From positions 186,001 to 250,000 of the forward strand of contig NZ_CP046052.1 of the NCBI RefSeq assembly GCF_004802635.2: a stretch of 64,000 nt of DNA, read 5' to 3'. Position numbers and translations under genes: made by a program. The notes beneath the pieces are model-generated. The model saw nothing but the letters and a program-made list of their open reading frames with translations, was not told the origin of the DNA and made no database searches. Shown piece after piece: positions 17,211 to 26,299 of the stretch; within the stretch, counting starts at the first letter, position 1; each line of letters begins with the position of its first letter. The DNA comes from Methylocystis heyeri (lineage in GTDB: Bacteria > Pseudomonadota > Alphaproteobacteria > Rhizobiales > Beijerinckiaceae).

Positions 17211-17225
17211 TGGCGCCCCGCTTGC
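17211..17225 (+). promoter_or_regulatory. Sigma54 (-24/-12) promoter of the hup/hyp operon
   Basis: TGGCGC-CCCGC-TTGC matches the sigma54 consensus TGGCAC-N5-TTGC, with the invariant GG (17212-17213) and GC (17224-17225) exactly 12 nt apart. Transcription would begin near 17237, about 30 nt before the first start codon. The activator would be the HupR encoded in the same operon. Confidence 0.75.
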
Positions 17226-17268
17226 TGCCGGGCGCCCAACGACAAAAGAGACATTGGGGGAGCCAAGG

Positions 17269-17706
17269 ATGTCGCCGCTTTTGCGCCGGTTGACCGAAAG
17301 GCTGGCGCTGCCGGTCGTCGACGAGTCTTCGCTGGACGATTTTCTCGACGCTGCGGCGGGAGAAGGGCTGCACGCTCTTCTGTTGCTTTCCGGCGACGGC
17401 GCCCAGCGCGCCGAGACAGCCGACGTGCTGGTGATTTTTCCCGAGCTGCTGGCGCATTTTTCCTCCAGCCTGCGCGGCGCCCTGGTCGCGCCGGAGGCGG
17501 AGGAAAAGCTTCGCTCGCGGCTGTTCGCCTTTGCCTCGCCCAGCCTCGTGGCGATGCGGGGGCGCGAGCCTCTCGGGGTGTTTCCCAAGGTTTACGACTG
17601 GGCGGATTACATCGGAAAAATCGAACGCCTGCTCGACCCGTCGACGCCTGCGCTGACCGGCGCGAGGCGACCGCAAACCGAAATCACCTTCAGCCGCGGA
17701 GCCTGA
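17269..17706 (+). CDS. hupG: Hydrogenase expression protein HupG (HyaE family)
   Basis: A 145-residue HyaE/HupG-family protein, a thioredoxin-fold chaperone without redox cysteines. It is thought to guard the Tat-exported hydrogenase small subunit. Typical features are the segment ADVLVIFPELLAHF and the conserved SLVAMRGREPLGVFPKVYDWADYI. I use ATG 17269, preceded by GGGGGAG at 7 nt. An in-frame TTG 15 nt upstream lies within that site. It is the first gene after the sigma54-type promoter at 17211. Confidence 0.87.
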   Translation: MSPLLRRLTERLALPVVDESSLDDFLDAAAGEGLHALLLLSGDGAQRAETADVLVIFPELLAHFSSSLRGALVAPEAEEKLRSRLFAFASPSLVAMRGREPLGVFPKVYDWADYIGKIERLLDPSTPALTGARRPQTEITFSRGA

Positions 17707-17710
17707 AACC

Positions 17711-18565
17711 ATGAAAGCGGGATTTTGGGTGGCGCCCGAGGGCGAAGACGCCGCCGTGACGCTCATGCCGATCGGCGTCGGGGACGATTTTTCAGCCCGC
17801 AAGGCCGGAGCGAGCGCCCTGGCCCATGCCGAGTCGGAGCAGTTGATCCGGCGCTGCGCGAGGGTCGGCGCCTTGCTGCCACAGCTGTCGGCCGCGCTTG
17901 CGGGCCAGAAAGCCGATCAGCCGGGCCAATTGTTCGATGTGACCGACTACAACGAGGAGGAACGCGAGCTGCTGACGCAAGCGCTCGGAGCGGGCGAGGT
18001 GAGCGGCGTCGTCTCCCTGCCCGACGGCGTGACGGCTCAGATCGTGGAAGCGACGATGGCGGGCCTCTGGAGGGTGCGCTTCACCGGCGGCGACGACAAG
18101 CTTGTCGGCGATTATCTCGAAATTGCAGCTATTCCGGAGGTGGTGAGGCGCGCCGCGGTCGTCAACGCCTATGACGTCGCCTTCGGCGAGGCGCCGGCCG
18201 GCGCGATGAACGTAATGCCGCTTCTCGCGGAGATACGGGAACGGGTCGCAAATTTCAGCGAAGGCGACCCTTCCCATGCCGTCAACTTCTCGCTTTTTCC
18301 CATGACGCCCGAAGACATGTCCTTTCTCCAGGACTCTCTCGGCGGGGGGCCGGTCAATCTCGTCTCTCGCGGTTACGGCAAGTGTCGCGTTCATGCGACG
18401 GCGACGCGGCATGTCTGGTCCGTCCAATATTTCAACGCGATGGACGAGATCATTCTCGACACGCTCGAAATCGGCGGCGTTCCCGTGGTCGCCCTTGCTG
18501 CTGACGAGGATTTCCTCGATTCCAGCGAAAGGCTGAGCGAAATCCACGAGGCCTATTTCAAATGA
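17711..18565 (+). CDS. hupH: Hydrogenase expression/formation protein HupH (HyaF family)
   Basis: A 284-residue HupH/HyaF-type accessory protein. The C-terminal domain carries the family block LLAEIRERV...SLFPMTPEDMSFLQDSLGGG and the ending GGVPVVALAADEDFLDSSERL. It contributes to maturation of the small subunit's iron-sulfur clusters, though its exact step is not established. It starts 4 nt after hupG and overlaps hupI by 4 nt (ATGA). Confidence 0.92.
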   Translation: MKAGFWVAPEGEDAAVTLMPIGVGDDFSARKAGASALAHAESEQLIRRCARVGALLPQLSAALAGQKADQPGQLFDVTDYNEEERELLTQALGAGEVSGVVSLPDGVTAQIVEATMAGLWRVRFTGGDDKLVGDYLEIAAIPEVVRRAAVVNAYDVAFGEAPAGAMNVMPLLAEIRERVANFSEGDPSHAVNFSLFPMTPEDMSFLQDSLGGGPVNLVSRGYGKCRVHATATRHVWSVQYFNAMDEIILDTLEIGGVPVVALAADEDFLDSSERLSEIHEAYFK

Positions 18566-18780
18566 GCTTCGAAAACTTCGACGCTCCCGCCGATCTCCCC
18601 GATGACGCCAAAATGGAATGCGGCGTATGCTGGCAGGTCTATGATCCCGCTGCCGGCGACGATGTCTGGCAGATCCCGCCCGGCACGCCCTTTTCGGCCT
18701 TGCCCGAGGATTGGCGTTGCCCATGCTGCGACGCGCCGCGCTCGAAATTCCTGAGGCTGGGCGATGACAAAAGCGTCTGA
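18562..18780 (+). CDS. hupI: Rubredoxin HupI
   Basis: A 72-residue rubredoxin with the two Fe-binding cysteine pairs MECGVCW and CPCCDAPRSKF (C-x2-C ... C-x2-C) and the conserved PEDWRCP loop. It is the hydrogenase-linked type (HupI), implicated in protecting or supplying electrons to the small-subunit clusters under oxygen. Start and stop overlap both neighbours. Confidence 0.95.
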   Translation: MSFENFDAPADLPDDAKMECGVCWQVYDPAAGDDVWQIPPGTPFSALPEDWRCPCCDAPRSKFLRLGDDKSV

Positions 18781-19264
18781 TTTCGAAAGTGCGGTTTGCG
18801 GCGCCGGGGAACGTCTCGCGAATTACTATCGGACTGCAAGCGACCGCATGAGGGAGTTGCCGGTTTTCAACTCGCGGCTGGATGTCGAGGCGGTGGGCTT
18901 TCGGCCGTTCGGCGAATATGCGTGCGGTGTTCTGGTTGCGCCCTGGTTCATGAATCTGACGATCTGCGGCGCCGGACGGGGCGCGCTTCCCCCGGTCTCC
19001 TCCGGCGAGGCGGCGCAATGGCGTTTTCCCGCCGGCTCGGCGAGCTTTGTTGCGGCGGATATCGAAGGATTCGGCCTGGTTCATAATTGTTCGCTGTTCT
19101 CTCCGATGGATGAATTCGCCGATCAGGCCGCCGCCCGCGCGACCGCGACGGCGGTTCTCGACGCCTTGTTCGAGGAAGCGCGGGTCCCGACGCCCGAAGC
19201 CTCGGGGCTCGATCGTCGGGCCATGCTGTTTGGGACGCGGCGGGATGCGAGGCCGTCGCCGTGA
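18764..19264 (+). CDS. hupJ: Hydrogenase assembly chaperone HupJ (HybE family)
   Basis: A 166-residue HybE/HupJ-type chaperone. The diagnostic core is VEAVGFRPFGEYACGVLVAPWFMNL, read here as GFRPFGEYACGVLVAPWFMN. It is followed by WRFPAGSASFVAADIEGFG and a C-terminal SLFSPMDEFADQ block. The family binds the hydrogenase precursor before Tat export. It overlaps hupI by 17 nt and hupK by 4 nt. Confidence 0.92.
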   Translation: MTKASDFESAVCGAGERLANYYRTASDRMRELPVFNSRLDVEAVGFRPFGEYACGVLVAPWFMNLTICGAGRGALPPVSSGEAAQWRFPAGSASFVAADIEGFGLVHNCSLFSPMDEFADQAAARATATAVLDALFEEARVPTPEASGLDRRAMLFGTRRDARPSP

Positions 19265-20343
19265 CGGCGCCGCTGTCGGTCGGAACCGCTATCGGCATCG
19301 AGGCGGAGCTGCTGGACGGCGGCCGCATTCGAGCGAATATTACGCCGCGCAAAACATTGGGCGCTTCGCGCCTGCTCGAGGGCGTTGCGGCAAGCGCCGC
19401 GCCGCGCCTGATCGAAACGCTGTTCACATTATGCGCGGCCTCCCAGCGCATCGCCTGCGAGGCCGCCCTGGCCGCCGCGCAATCGCTGACGATAAACGAC
19501 GCCGTACGGCGGCGGTGGGCGCGCGCGATCGACGCCGAGCGCGTCGCTGAACTGTTGCGCGCCAGCGTCATGGACTGGCCCGGCGCGGCGGACCGCCGCG
19601 CCTGCGGCTTACCGTTGCGCGAGGCGCTGAAGGCGGCTCGAAGCGCTTGCGCAGAGAGTTGTGACGAGGCCGCGATCCATGCCGCGCTCCGGCAATCGGC
19701 GCTCGCGCTCGGGGCGCCGCTGTGCGCCGATAGGCCGCCCGAGGGGTGGTTCGCTCTCCTTTGGCGCGACGTTGCGAGCCTCGCGGAGCCGGCGCCTTTT
19801 CCCGCAGAGGTGGATTTTCTGGCTGGCGGCGACGCCGAAAGGGTGCATCTCGCCTTGCGCAAGGGAGGCTCGGAATTCGTCAGCCGTCCTCATTTGCCCG
19901 GACGTGCTCCCGAAACCGGCGTGTTTGCGCGGCGTTTCGATCTGCTTCGCCGTGACGGCGATCTGCTCGCCGCAAGGCTTCAGGCTCGGCTGATCGACAT
20001 CGCCCAGGCGCTGGAGGCCTTGAACGAGCCCGAGGGGCGCGGCTCCGGGGTGGGCGTCGTCGCGATCAGATCCGAGGGGCCGGGCGAGGGTTTCGCCATG
20101 GTGGATTCTCCCCGCGGATTCCTGTGCCATCGCGTCGAGCTCGATTCTTATGGCGCAATAAAGAATTATGATATCCTTGCGCCCACGGAATGGAATTTTC
20201 ACCCGTCGGGCCCTTTTTCCGCCGCGCTCGCGGGCGCGAGATTCGGCCAGAGCGAACTCCACTGGCTCATCGGCGTCCACGCGGCCCTGTTCGACCCCTG
20301 CGCGCCATGCGCGATCCAAATTCGCGAGGCGCGTCATGCATGA
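19261..20343 (+). CDS. hupK: Hydrogenase expression protein HupK
   Basis: A 360-residue protein distantly related to hydrogenase large subunits and believed to act as an assembly scaffold for the Fe(CN)2CO unit. It keeps large-subunit-like C-terminal signatures, LAPTEWNFHPSGP and FDPCAPCAIQI (a DPCxxC motif), but has no N-terminal RxCGxC pair. It starts at GTG 19261 inside the hupJ stop and overlaps hypA by 8 nt. Confidence 0.9.
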   Translation: MTAPLSVGTAIGIEAELLDGGRIRANITPRKTLGASRLLEGVAASAAPRLIETLFTLCAASQRIACEAALAAAQSLTINDAVRRRWARAIDAERVAELLRASVMDWPGAADRRACGLPLREALKAARSACAESCDEAAIHAALRQSALALGAPLCADRPPEGWFALLWRDVASLAEPAPFPAEVDFLAGGDAERVHLALRKGGSEFVSRPHLPGRAPETGVFARRFDLLRRDGDLLAARLQARLIDIAQALEALNEPEGRGSGVGVVAIRSEGPGEGFAMVDSPRGFLCHRVELDSYGAIKNYDILAPTEWNFHPSGPFSAALAGARFGQSELHWLIGVHAALFDPCAPCAIQIREARHA

Positions 20344-20677
20344 GATGTCGCTGATGGAAGCCCTGGTCGATCTCGCGGAGGAAGAGGCGCGAAAGGCCGA
20401 CGCCAGCCGGATTTCCGTGGTGCGTCTCGCCGTGGGCGCGCTCAGCCACGTCGATCCGGAGTCCTTGCGCTTTTGCTTCGATGCGGTCGCGCGCGGTTCG
20501 ATGTGCGAAGGCGCGCAGTTCGATCTCGTCGCCGTTCCCGGCGCCGGCTGGTGCCTCGATTGCGGCAAGGAAGTCGCCATTGGCGAACGCTTCGGGCCCT
20601 GTCCGGATTGCAACGGGTTCCACGTCCAAATGACGCGCGGCGACGATTTTCGCCTGCTTGAACTGGAGGTCGTCTGA
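20336..20677 (+). CDS. hypA: Nickel chaperone HypA
   Basis: A 113-residue HypA starting [11 protein letters not shown], whose second-residue His is the nickel ligand. The structural zinc site is CLDCGKE ... CPDCN. HypA delivers Ni to the hydrogenase large subunit together with HypB. It overlaps the end of hupK, and its TGA shares a base with the hypB ATG (TGATG). Confidence 0.97.
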   Translation: MHEMSLMEALVDLAEEEARKADASRISVVRLAVGALSHVDPESLRFCFDAVARGSMCEGAQFDLVAVPGAGWCLDCGKEVAIGERFGPCPDCNGFHVQMTRGDDFRLLELEVV

Positions 20678-21594
20678 TGTGCACTGTCTGCGGATGCGGA
20701 ACCGGCACGGTCGAAAGCGCCGGCGCGGCCGAAAAGAAAGCCGCCCATGAGCATGGCCATCACCACGGCCACGGGCCGCACGACCATGGCCACAGCCATG
20801 ATCACGGCCACGCCCATACGCATCATCATCATCCGCACGATCACGATCATTCGCATCACGACCATGATGGCGAAGCGATTGATTACGGAGCAGGGCTCGC
20901 CGGCGTCCACGCGCCCGGCCTCAGCCAGGAGCGCATCGTCCGCATAGAGCGCGACATCCTTTCCAAGAACGACGCCTATGCGCGGGAGAACCGTCACCGC
21001 CTGTCGACCAACGGCAATTTCGCGCTCAATTTCGTCTCCAGCCCCGGCGCGGGAAAGACCAGCCTGCTCGTGCGGGCTATCGAGGATCTGAAGGCCGGCC
21101 ATGGGATCGTTGTGATCGAGGGCGATCAGCAAACCTCGAACGACGCGGAGCGTATCCGCGCGACCGGCGCGCGCGCCCTGCAAATCAATACCGGCAAGGG
21201 CTGCCACCTCGACGCACATATGGTCGGGCATGCGCTCGATGCGCTCGCGCCGGAGAAGAACGCGCTGGTCTTCATCGAGAATGTCGGCAACCTCGTGTGT
21301 CCCTCGGCTTTCGACCTCGGCGAGGCGCATAAGGTCGTGGTGCTGTCGGTGACGGAGGGCGAGGACAAGCCGCTCAAATATCCCGACATGTTCGCGGCGG
21401 CGGACCTCATGCTGCTCAACAAATCCGACCTCCTGCCCCATCTCGATTTCGACTGCGGCGCCTGCATGGCCGCTGCGCTGAGGGTCAATCCCAATCTGCA
21501 GATATTGACGGTCTCGGCGCGCACCGGAGAAGGGCTGCAGGCGTTCTACGCCTGGATCGAGACGCGGGCGGCGCGCATAGCGGTTCCGGAATAG
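20677..21594 (+). CDS. hypB: GTPase and nickel-binding protein HypB
   Basis: A 305-residue HypB. The N-terminus has the CTVCGCG motif, followed by a very His-rich segment (about residues 24-65, some 25 histidines) that can store nickel. The G domain has P-loop [10 protein letters not shown], switch [13 protein letters not shown], and NKSDLL. It hydrolyses GTP to drive Ni insertion into the hydrogenase large subunit. The long His tract indicates a combined storage and delivery role as in rhizobial HypB. Confidence 0.97.
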   Translation: MCTVCGCGTGTVESAGAAEKKAAHEHGHHHGHGPHDHGHSHDHGHAHTHHHHPHDHDHSHHDHDGEAIDYGAGLAGVHAPGLSQERIVRIERDILSKNDAYARENRHRLSTNGNFALNFVSSPGAGKTSLLVRAIEDLKAGHGIVVIEGDQQTSNDAERIRATGARALQINTGKGCHLDAHMVGHALDALAPEKNALVFIENVGNLVCPSAFDLGEAHKVVVLSVTEGEDKPLKYPDMFAAADLMLLNKSDLLPHLDFDCGACMAAALRVNPNLQILTVSARTGEGLQAFYAWIETRAARIAVPE

Positions 21595-21600
21595 GCGAAG

Positions 21601-23886
21601 ATGGGCCGCGTCGTGGCAGTCCCTTCGCAGGCGTCGCAGCGGCTTCGCGTGCGGGTGCGCGGGGCGGTGCAGGGCGTGGGATTCAGGCCCTTCGTCTACG
21701 GCCTGGCTACGCGGATGGATTTGAGCGGCTTCGTCAGGAACGACGCGTCCGGGGTCCTGCTCGAAGCGCAGGGCGGCGACGTTCAGCGCTTTCTCGAACG
21801 GCTTTCTCGCGATGCGCCGCCTCTGGCGCGGATAGACGCGATCGAGGTCGAGGAATTGCCGCTCGGCGAGGATTTCGGTTTTCTCATTCTCGAATCTGTC
21901 GCCGGAAAGAGCCAAACCCGGATTACGCCAGACGCGGCCGTCTGCCGAAGTTGCCTCGACGAGCTGTTCGATCCCGCCAGTCGGTTTTACCTGTATCCTT
22001 TCGTCACCTGCACCCATTGCGGGCCGCGCTACGCCCTGAGCCGGCGCCTGCCTTATGATCGCGCGCAGACTTCCATGGCCCCCTTCGCGATGTGCCCGGA
22101 GTGCGCGCGCGATTATCGCGACCCGCGCAATCGGCGCTTTCACGCCGAGCCAATCGCCTGCCCGACCTGTGGCCCGCGGCTCTCGCATGCGCCGAAAGAA
22201 ATCGCCGCAGCCTTGATCTCGGGCTTGATCGTTGCGGTGAAGGGCGTCGGCGGTTTCCATCTGATGTGCGACGCGCGCAACGCCGGCGCGGTGGAGGAAT
22301 TGCGTCGGCGCAAGCAACGCGACGCCAAACCGTTCGCCGTCATGGTCGCCAATCCGGCTTCTGTCGGGAAGGCAGCGCGCGCTGCGCCGCAGGAGCTCGA
22401 CCTGCTCCAGAGCGTGACGCGCCCGATCGTGCTGATGGAAAGCGCGGGCGCGCTGCCTCGTGCGGTCGCGCCGGGGCTTGGGCGCATCGGCGTCATGCTC
22501 CCTTACACGCCTCTGCATCATCTGATTTTTCACGAGGCGGCGGGAGCGCCGAAGGACCAGGCCTGGAGGGACAGTCCGCAGGAGCTGATCCTGGTGGCGA
22601 CGAGCGCGAATCTCGGCGGCGATCCCTTGGTGAAGGACAACGACGAAGCGCAGGCGCAGCTCGCCTCCATCGCCGACCTGATCGTCACCCATGACCGAGA
22701 GATCGTGACACGGGTCGACGACTCGGTTTTGAGCTTGGTCGGCGGCGCGCCTGCGTTCCTGCGCCGCGCCAGGGGCTTCGCGCCCGAGCCGATCGAGCTC
22801 GCCTCGGACGGACCTTGCGTCATCGCCGCCGGCGCGCATCTCAAGGCGACCCTGACCGTCACGCGCGGGCGCGAGGCTTTCGTATCGCAGCATATCGGCG
22901 ATCTCTCGGGCGCCGCGACGACCCGCTTTTACCGCGAAACAGCGGCAAAACTGCTCGATCTGCTGGACGTTGCGCCCGAATATGTGGCCTGCGACCTTCA
23001 TCCCGATTATTATTCGACCCGCTGGGCGGAAGGGCAGGGCGCGCCGCTCATTCGCGTGCAGCACCACTGCGCCCATCTCGCCGGCGTGCTGGCGGAACAC
23101 CGCATCGAGGGGCCGGCGCTCGGCCTCGCGCTCGACGGGCATGGTTTCGGGGATGCGGGCCAATCGTGGGGAGGCGAACTGATGCGCTTTGAGGGCGCAA
23201 CATGGCGGCGTCTCGGCGGCCTCTCGCCTCTGCCGGCGCCGGGCGGCGACCATGCCGCGCGCGAGCCCTGGCGCATGGGCGTCGGGGCCCTGGCGAAGCT
23301 CGGCCGGCTGGACGCGGCGGAGCGGCTTTTCGCCGGGGAGCCGCGCGCAATCGAGATGAAGGGCCTTATCGAGAAAGGCTACGCGCCGCCGGTCACCAGC
23401 AGCATGGGGCGGCTTTTCGACGCCGCTGCGGCGCTGCTCGGCTTTTCATCCGGTCAGCGTTACGAGGCCCAGGCCGCAATGGAGATGGAGGCGTTGGCCG
23501 CCGTCCCCTGCGCGATGGAAGGCGGATTTGAAATGACCGAGGTCGAACTCGATTTCGGACCGCTTCTCGCCGCGCTCGCCGATCGGAAGTTTACGCCGCA
23601 GGAAGGGAGCGAGCTTTTCCACGGGACCATCGTCGAAGGCTGCGCCGCCTTCATCCTGCGGGCGGCCGAGGCGCAAAGGCTCGATATTGTGGCGCTCGGC
23701 GGCGGTTGCCTGATGAACCGAATTCTCGCCGAAGGGTTGACCCGGCGGCTGCAGGCTGCGGGTTTGCGGGTTTTGCTGGCGCGCCGGCTGCCTCCCAACG
23801 ACGGCGGAATTTCCTTCGGTCAGGCCGTTGTCGCGCGCAGCTTCGTTCAATCACGCACAGCCGAGGAACTTGCCTTATGTGTCTAG
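21601..23886 (+). CDS. hypF: Carbamoyltransferase HypF
   Basis: A 761-residue HypF. Domains in order are acylphosphatase-like (GAVQGVGFRPFVYGLA, about residues 20-105), two zinc fingers (CRSCLDELF...CTHCGPRY and CPECARDY...CPTCGPRL), a YrdC-like domain with KGVGGFHLMCDA, and a Kae1-like domain with HHCAHLAGVLAEH and LALDGHGFG. It activates carbamoyl phosphate and transfers the carbamoyl group to the HypE C-terminal Cys, giving the cyanide ligands. It is full length, 6 nt after hypB, and overlaps hypC by 10 nt. Confidence 0.97.
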   Translation: MGRVVAVPSQASQRLRVRVRGAVQGVGFRPFVYGLATRMDLSGFVRNDASGVLLEAQGGDVQRFLERLSRDAPPLARIDAIEVEELPLGEDFGFLILESVAGKSQTRITPDAAVCRSCLDELFDPASRFYLYPFVTCTHCGPRYALSRRLPYDRAQTSMAPFAMCPECARDYRDPRNRRFHAEPIACPTCGPRLSHAPKEIAAALISGLIVAVKGVGGFHLMCDARNAGAVEELRRRKQRDAKPFAVMVANPASVGKAARAAPQELDLLQSVTRPIVLMESAGALPRAVAPGLGRIGVMLPYTPLHHLIFHEAAGAPKDQAWRDSPQELILVATSANLGGDPLVKDNDEAQAQLASIADLIVTHDREIVTRVDDSVLSLVGGAPAFLRRARGFAPEPIELASDGPCVIAAGAHLKATLTVTRGREAFVSQHIGDLSGAATTRFYRETAAKLLDLLDVAPEYVACDLHPDYYSTRWAEGQGAPLIRVQHHCAHLAGVLAEHRIEGPALGLALDGHGFGDAGQSWGGELMRFEGATWRRLGGLSPLPAPGGDHAAREPWRMGVGALAKLGRLDAAERLFAGEPRAIEMKGLIEKGYAPPVTSSMGRLFDAAAALLGFSSGQRYEAQAAMEMEALAAVPCAMEGGFEMTEVELDFGPLLAALADRKFTPQEGSELFHGTIVEGCAAFILRAAEAQRLDIVALGGGCLMNRILAEGLTRRLQAAGLRVLLARRLPPNDGGISFGQAVVARSFVQSRTAEELALCV

Positions 23887-24107
23887 CGATCCCTGCAAAG
23901 GTGACCGAGCTTCTCGGAGACGATATGGCCCGCATCGATATGGACGGCGTATCGAAAGTGATCAATGTTGCGCTGGTCGAAGATTTGAGCCTGGGCGATT
24001 TCGTGGTGGTTCACGTCGGCTACGCTCTTTCCAGGATCGACCCGGAAGAAGCGGAGCTGACGCTGTCCCTGTTGCGCGAGGCCGCACTGGTAGGGAACGC
24101 CTCATGA
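23877..24107 (+). CDS. hypC: Hydrogenase maturation chaperone HypC
   Basis: A 76-residue HypC with the invariant N-terminus MCLAIPAKV. Cys2 binds the Fe(CN)2CO precursor with HypD and the large subunit. The remainder has the HypC beta-barrel pattern (FVVVHVGYALSRIDPEEA). The ATG lies inside the end of hypF, and the stop overlaps the hypD start. A paralogue, HupF, is encoded at 36347. Confidence 0.97.
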   Translation: MCLAIPAKVTELLGDDMARIDMDGVSKVINVALVEDLSLGDFVVVHVGYALSRIDPEEAELTLSLLREAALVGNAS

Positions 24108-25249
24108 AATATGTGGACGAATACCGCGATCCGGCCCTCGCAAAGGGGCTCGCCGCCGCGATCGCGGCCGAGGCGGAAGCGGGCAGGACATACCGTTTCA
24201 TGGAGTTTTGCGGCGGTCACACCCACGCCATTTCCCGTTATGGGGTCGAGGACATGCTCCCGGCCAATGTGAGGATGATCCACGGTCCAGGATGCCCCGT
24301 TTGCGTTCTCCCCGTGGGCCGCATCGACGACGCCATCAGGCTTGCCGCGAGGCCTGACGTGACGCTCTGCACCTACGCCGACCTGATGCGCGTGCCGGCC
24401 TCCAACGGGGCCAGCCTGCTCAAGGCGAGAGCCGCCGGCGCCGACATTCGCATGGTCTATTCGACGCTGGACGCGCTGCGCATCGCCCGCAGCGAGCCCC
24501 GGCGGGAGGTGGTGTTCTTCGCCATCGGCTTCGAAACCACTACGCCGCCCACCGCTCTCGCCGTCAGGCAGGCGAAAGCCGAGGGCTGCGCCAATTTCAG
24601 CGTCTTCTGCAATCACGTGCTGACGCCTGTCGCCATGCGCGCCATTCTGGCGGGAGAAGAAGAGGGCGTTCCGCCGCTCGACGGGATTGTGGGGCCTGCG
24701 CATGTGAGCACGGTGATCGGCTCCAGGCCCTATGAGTTCGTGGCGACGGAATATCATAAGCCGGTGGTGATCTCGGGCTTCGAGCCGCTCGATGTGATGC
24801 AGTCGATCCTGATGCTGGTGCACCAGCTCAATCAGAACCGCTGCGAAATCGAAAACCAATACGCCCGCGCGGTCGTGCCGCAAGGCAACGCAAGAGCGCT
24901 GGAAGCGATCGCCGAGGTTTTCGAACTGCGCGACAGTTTCGAGTGGCGCGGCCTCGGCGCGGTAGCAAAAAGCGCCTTGCGGCTGAGGGACGCCTTCGCC
25001 GCTTTCGACGCCGAGCGGCGCTTCGAAATAGAGACCAAAGCGGCGGCCGACAACCCCGCCTGTGAGTGCGGCGCCATTCTGCGCGGCGCCAAGCGTCCCA
25101 TGGACTGCAAGCTGTTCGGAACTCTCTGCACGCCAGAAACGCCGATGGGGTCCTGCATGGTGTCGTCGGAAGGCTCTTGCGCTGCGCATTACGCCTATGG
25201 GCGGTTCAGGGACCGCGCGCGGACTCAAAAAGAGGGCGTATTACAGTGA
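24104..25249 (+). CDS. hypD: Hydrogenase maturation protein HypD
   Basis: A 381-residue HypD. The conserved cysteine motifs are all present: MEFCGGHTHAISRYG, IHGPGCPVCVLP, and the C-terminal 4Fe-4S set including ACECGAILRGAKRPMDCKLFG and CMVSSEGSCAA. HypD with HypC holds the iron while the cyanide and CO ligands are added. Translationally coupled to hypC and hypE (ATGA and GTGA overlaps). Confidence 0.97.
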   Translation: MKYVDEYRDPALAKGLAAAIAAEAEAGRTYRFMEFCGGHTHAISRYGVEDMLPANVRMIHGPGCPVCVLPVGRIDDAIRLAARPDVTLCTYADLMRVPASNGASLLKARAAGADIRMVYSTLDALRIARSEPRREVVFFAIGFETTTPPTALAVRQAKAEGCANFSVFCNHVLTPVAMRAILAGEEEGVPPLDGIVGPAHVSTVIGSRPYEFVATEYHKPVVISGFEPLDVMQSILMLVHQLNQNRCEIENQYARAVVPQGNARALEAIAEVFELRDSFEWRGLGAVAKSALRLRDAFAAFDAERRFEIETKAAADNPACECGAILRGAKRPMDCKLFGTLCTPETPMGSCMVSSEGSCAAHYAYGRFRDRARTQKEGVLQ

Positions 25250-26295
25250 ATCGCGCAAAACCCATTCGCCGAAAGCTCGATATCAAAAACGGAAGAGTGG
25301 AGCTTTCCCACGGCTCGGGCGGGCGCGCCATGGCCCAGCTCATCAATGATATTTTTCACGCCGCCTTCGACAACGACTGGCTGCGCAGCAACAACGATCA
25401 GGCTTCGCTCGACGCATTGCCGGGCCGGCTCGTGATGACCACGGACGGCTATGTGGTTTCGCCGCTGTTTTTCCCGGGAGGGGACATCGGTTCTCTATCC
25501 GTCCACGGCACCATCAACGACATTGCGATGGGCGGCGCGACGCCCAAATATCTTTCCGCGAGCTTCATCATCGAGGAAGGCTTTCCCTTTGCGGACCTCG
25601 AGCGCATCGCGCAAAGCATGGGCGAAGCCTCGCGCGCCGCTGGCGTTCCCATCGTCACCGGCGACACCAAAGTGGTCGAGCGCGGCAAGGCCGACGGGGT
25701 TTTCATTTCCACTGCGGGAGTAGGCGTGCTCCCCGAAGAAATTTCGCTTTCGAGCGACAAGGCACGGCCGGGCGACGCGGTGCTGGTCTCTGGCTCCATG
25801 GGCGATCACGGCGTCGCCATCATGTCGCGCCGGGAGAATCTTCAGTTCGACGTGGAGATCCTTTCCGACTCCGCGCCGCTGCACGGCCTCGTCGCCGATA
25901 TGATCGCCGCGGCGGGAGGCTCCTTGAGGGTCATGCGCGATCCGACGCGGGGCGGTCTCGCCGCCGCGCTCAACGAGATCGCGCTTCAGTCGGATGTCGG
26001 CTTTGCGATCGAGGAGGCTCTCATTCCGGTAAAGCCTCAGGTCGCTGCGGCCTGCGAATTTCTGGGGCTCGATCCGCTCTATGTCGCCAATGAGGGCAAG
26101 CTGGTCGCAATCTGCGAAGCGCAGGCCGCGGAAACGCTGCTCGCGGCCATGCGCGCCCATCCTCTGGGAAAAAACGCGTCGATGATCGGGCATGTGGTCG
26201 AGGATGAAAACAATTTCGTCGAGATGAAAACCGGCTTTGGCGGCGGGCGCATCGTCGATTGGCTTTCGGGAGAGCAACTCCCGAGGATTTGCTGA
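25246..26295 (+). CDS. hypE: Hydrogenase maturation protein HypE
   Basis: A 349-residue HypE of the PurM/AIR-synthase fold. It has the ATP-binding segment SHGSGGRAMAQLI and the domain with MRDPTRGGLAAALNE. The C-terminus is the essential PRIC, whose terminal Cys is carbamoylated by HypF and dehydrated to thiocyanate. The frame is open upstream, but GTG 25246 overlaps the hypD stop and gives the family length. Confidence 0.96.
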   Translation: MNRAKPIRRKLDIKNGRVELSHGSGGRAMAQLINDIFHAAFDNDWLRSNNDQASLDALPGRLVMTTDGYVVSPLFFPGGDIGSLSVHGTINDIAMGGATPKYLSASFIIEEGFPFADLERIAQSMGEASRAAGVPIVTGDTKVVERGKADGVFISTAGVGVLPEEISLSSDKARPGDAVLVSGSMGDHGVAIMSRRENLQFDVEILSDSAPLHGLVADMIAAAGGSLRVMRDPTRGGLAAALNEIALQSDVGFAIEEALIPVKPQVAAACEFLGLDPLYVANEGKLVAICEAQAAETLLAAMRAHPLGKNASMIGHVVEDENNFVEMKTGFGGGRIVDWLSGEQLPRIC

Positions 26296-26299
26296 AGCC

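Noticed and set aside
17030-17293. An 87-codon frame over the hup promoter
   Set aside because: It covers the sigma54-type promoter and the hupG start and has no protein-like character.
20730-20870. Dense CAT/CAC repeats that could look like a tandem-repeat array
   Set aside because: They simply encode the histidine-rich nickel-binding segment of HypB and have no regular repeat unit or spacers.
19609-23253. A 1214-codon open frame on the minus strand across the hup/hyp genes
   Set aside because: It is antisense to six overlapping, clearly recognisable hydrogenase genes and has a low-complexity His/Arg/Asp-rich translation. Long antisense frames are expected in GC-rich DNA.
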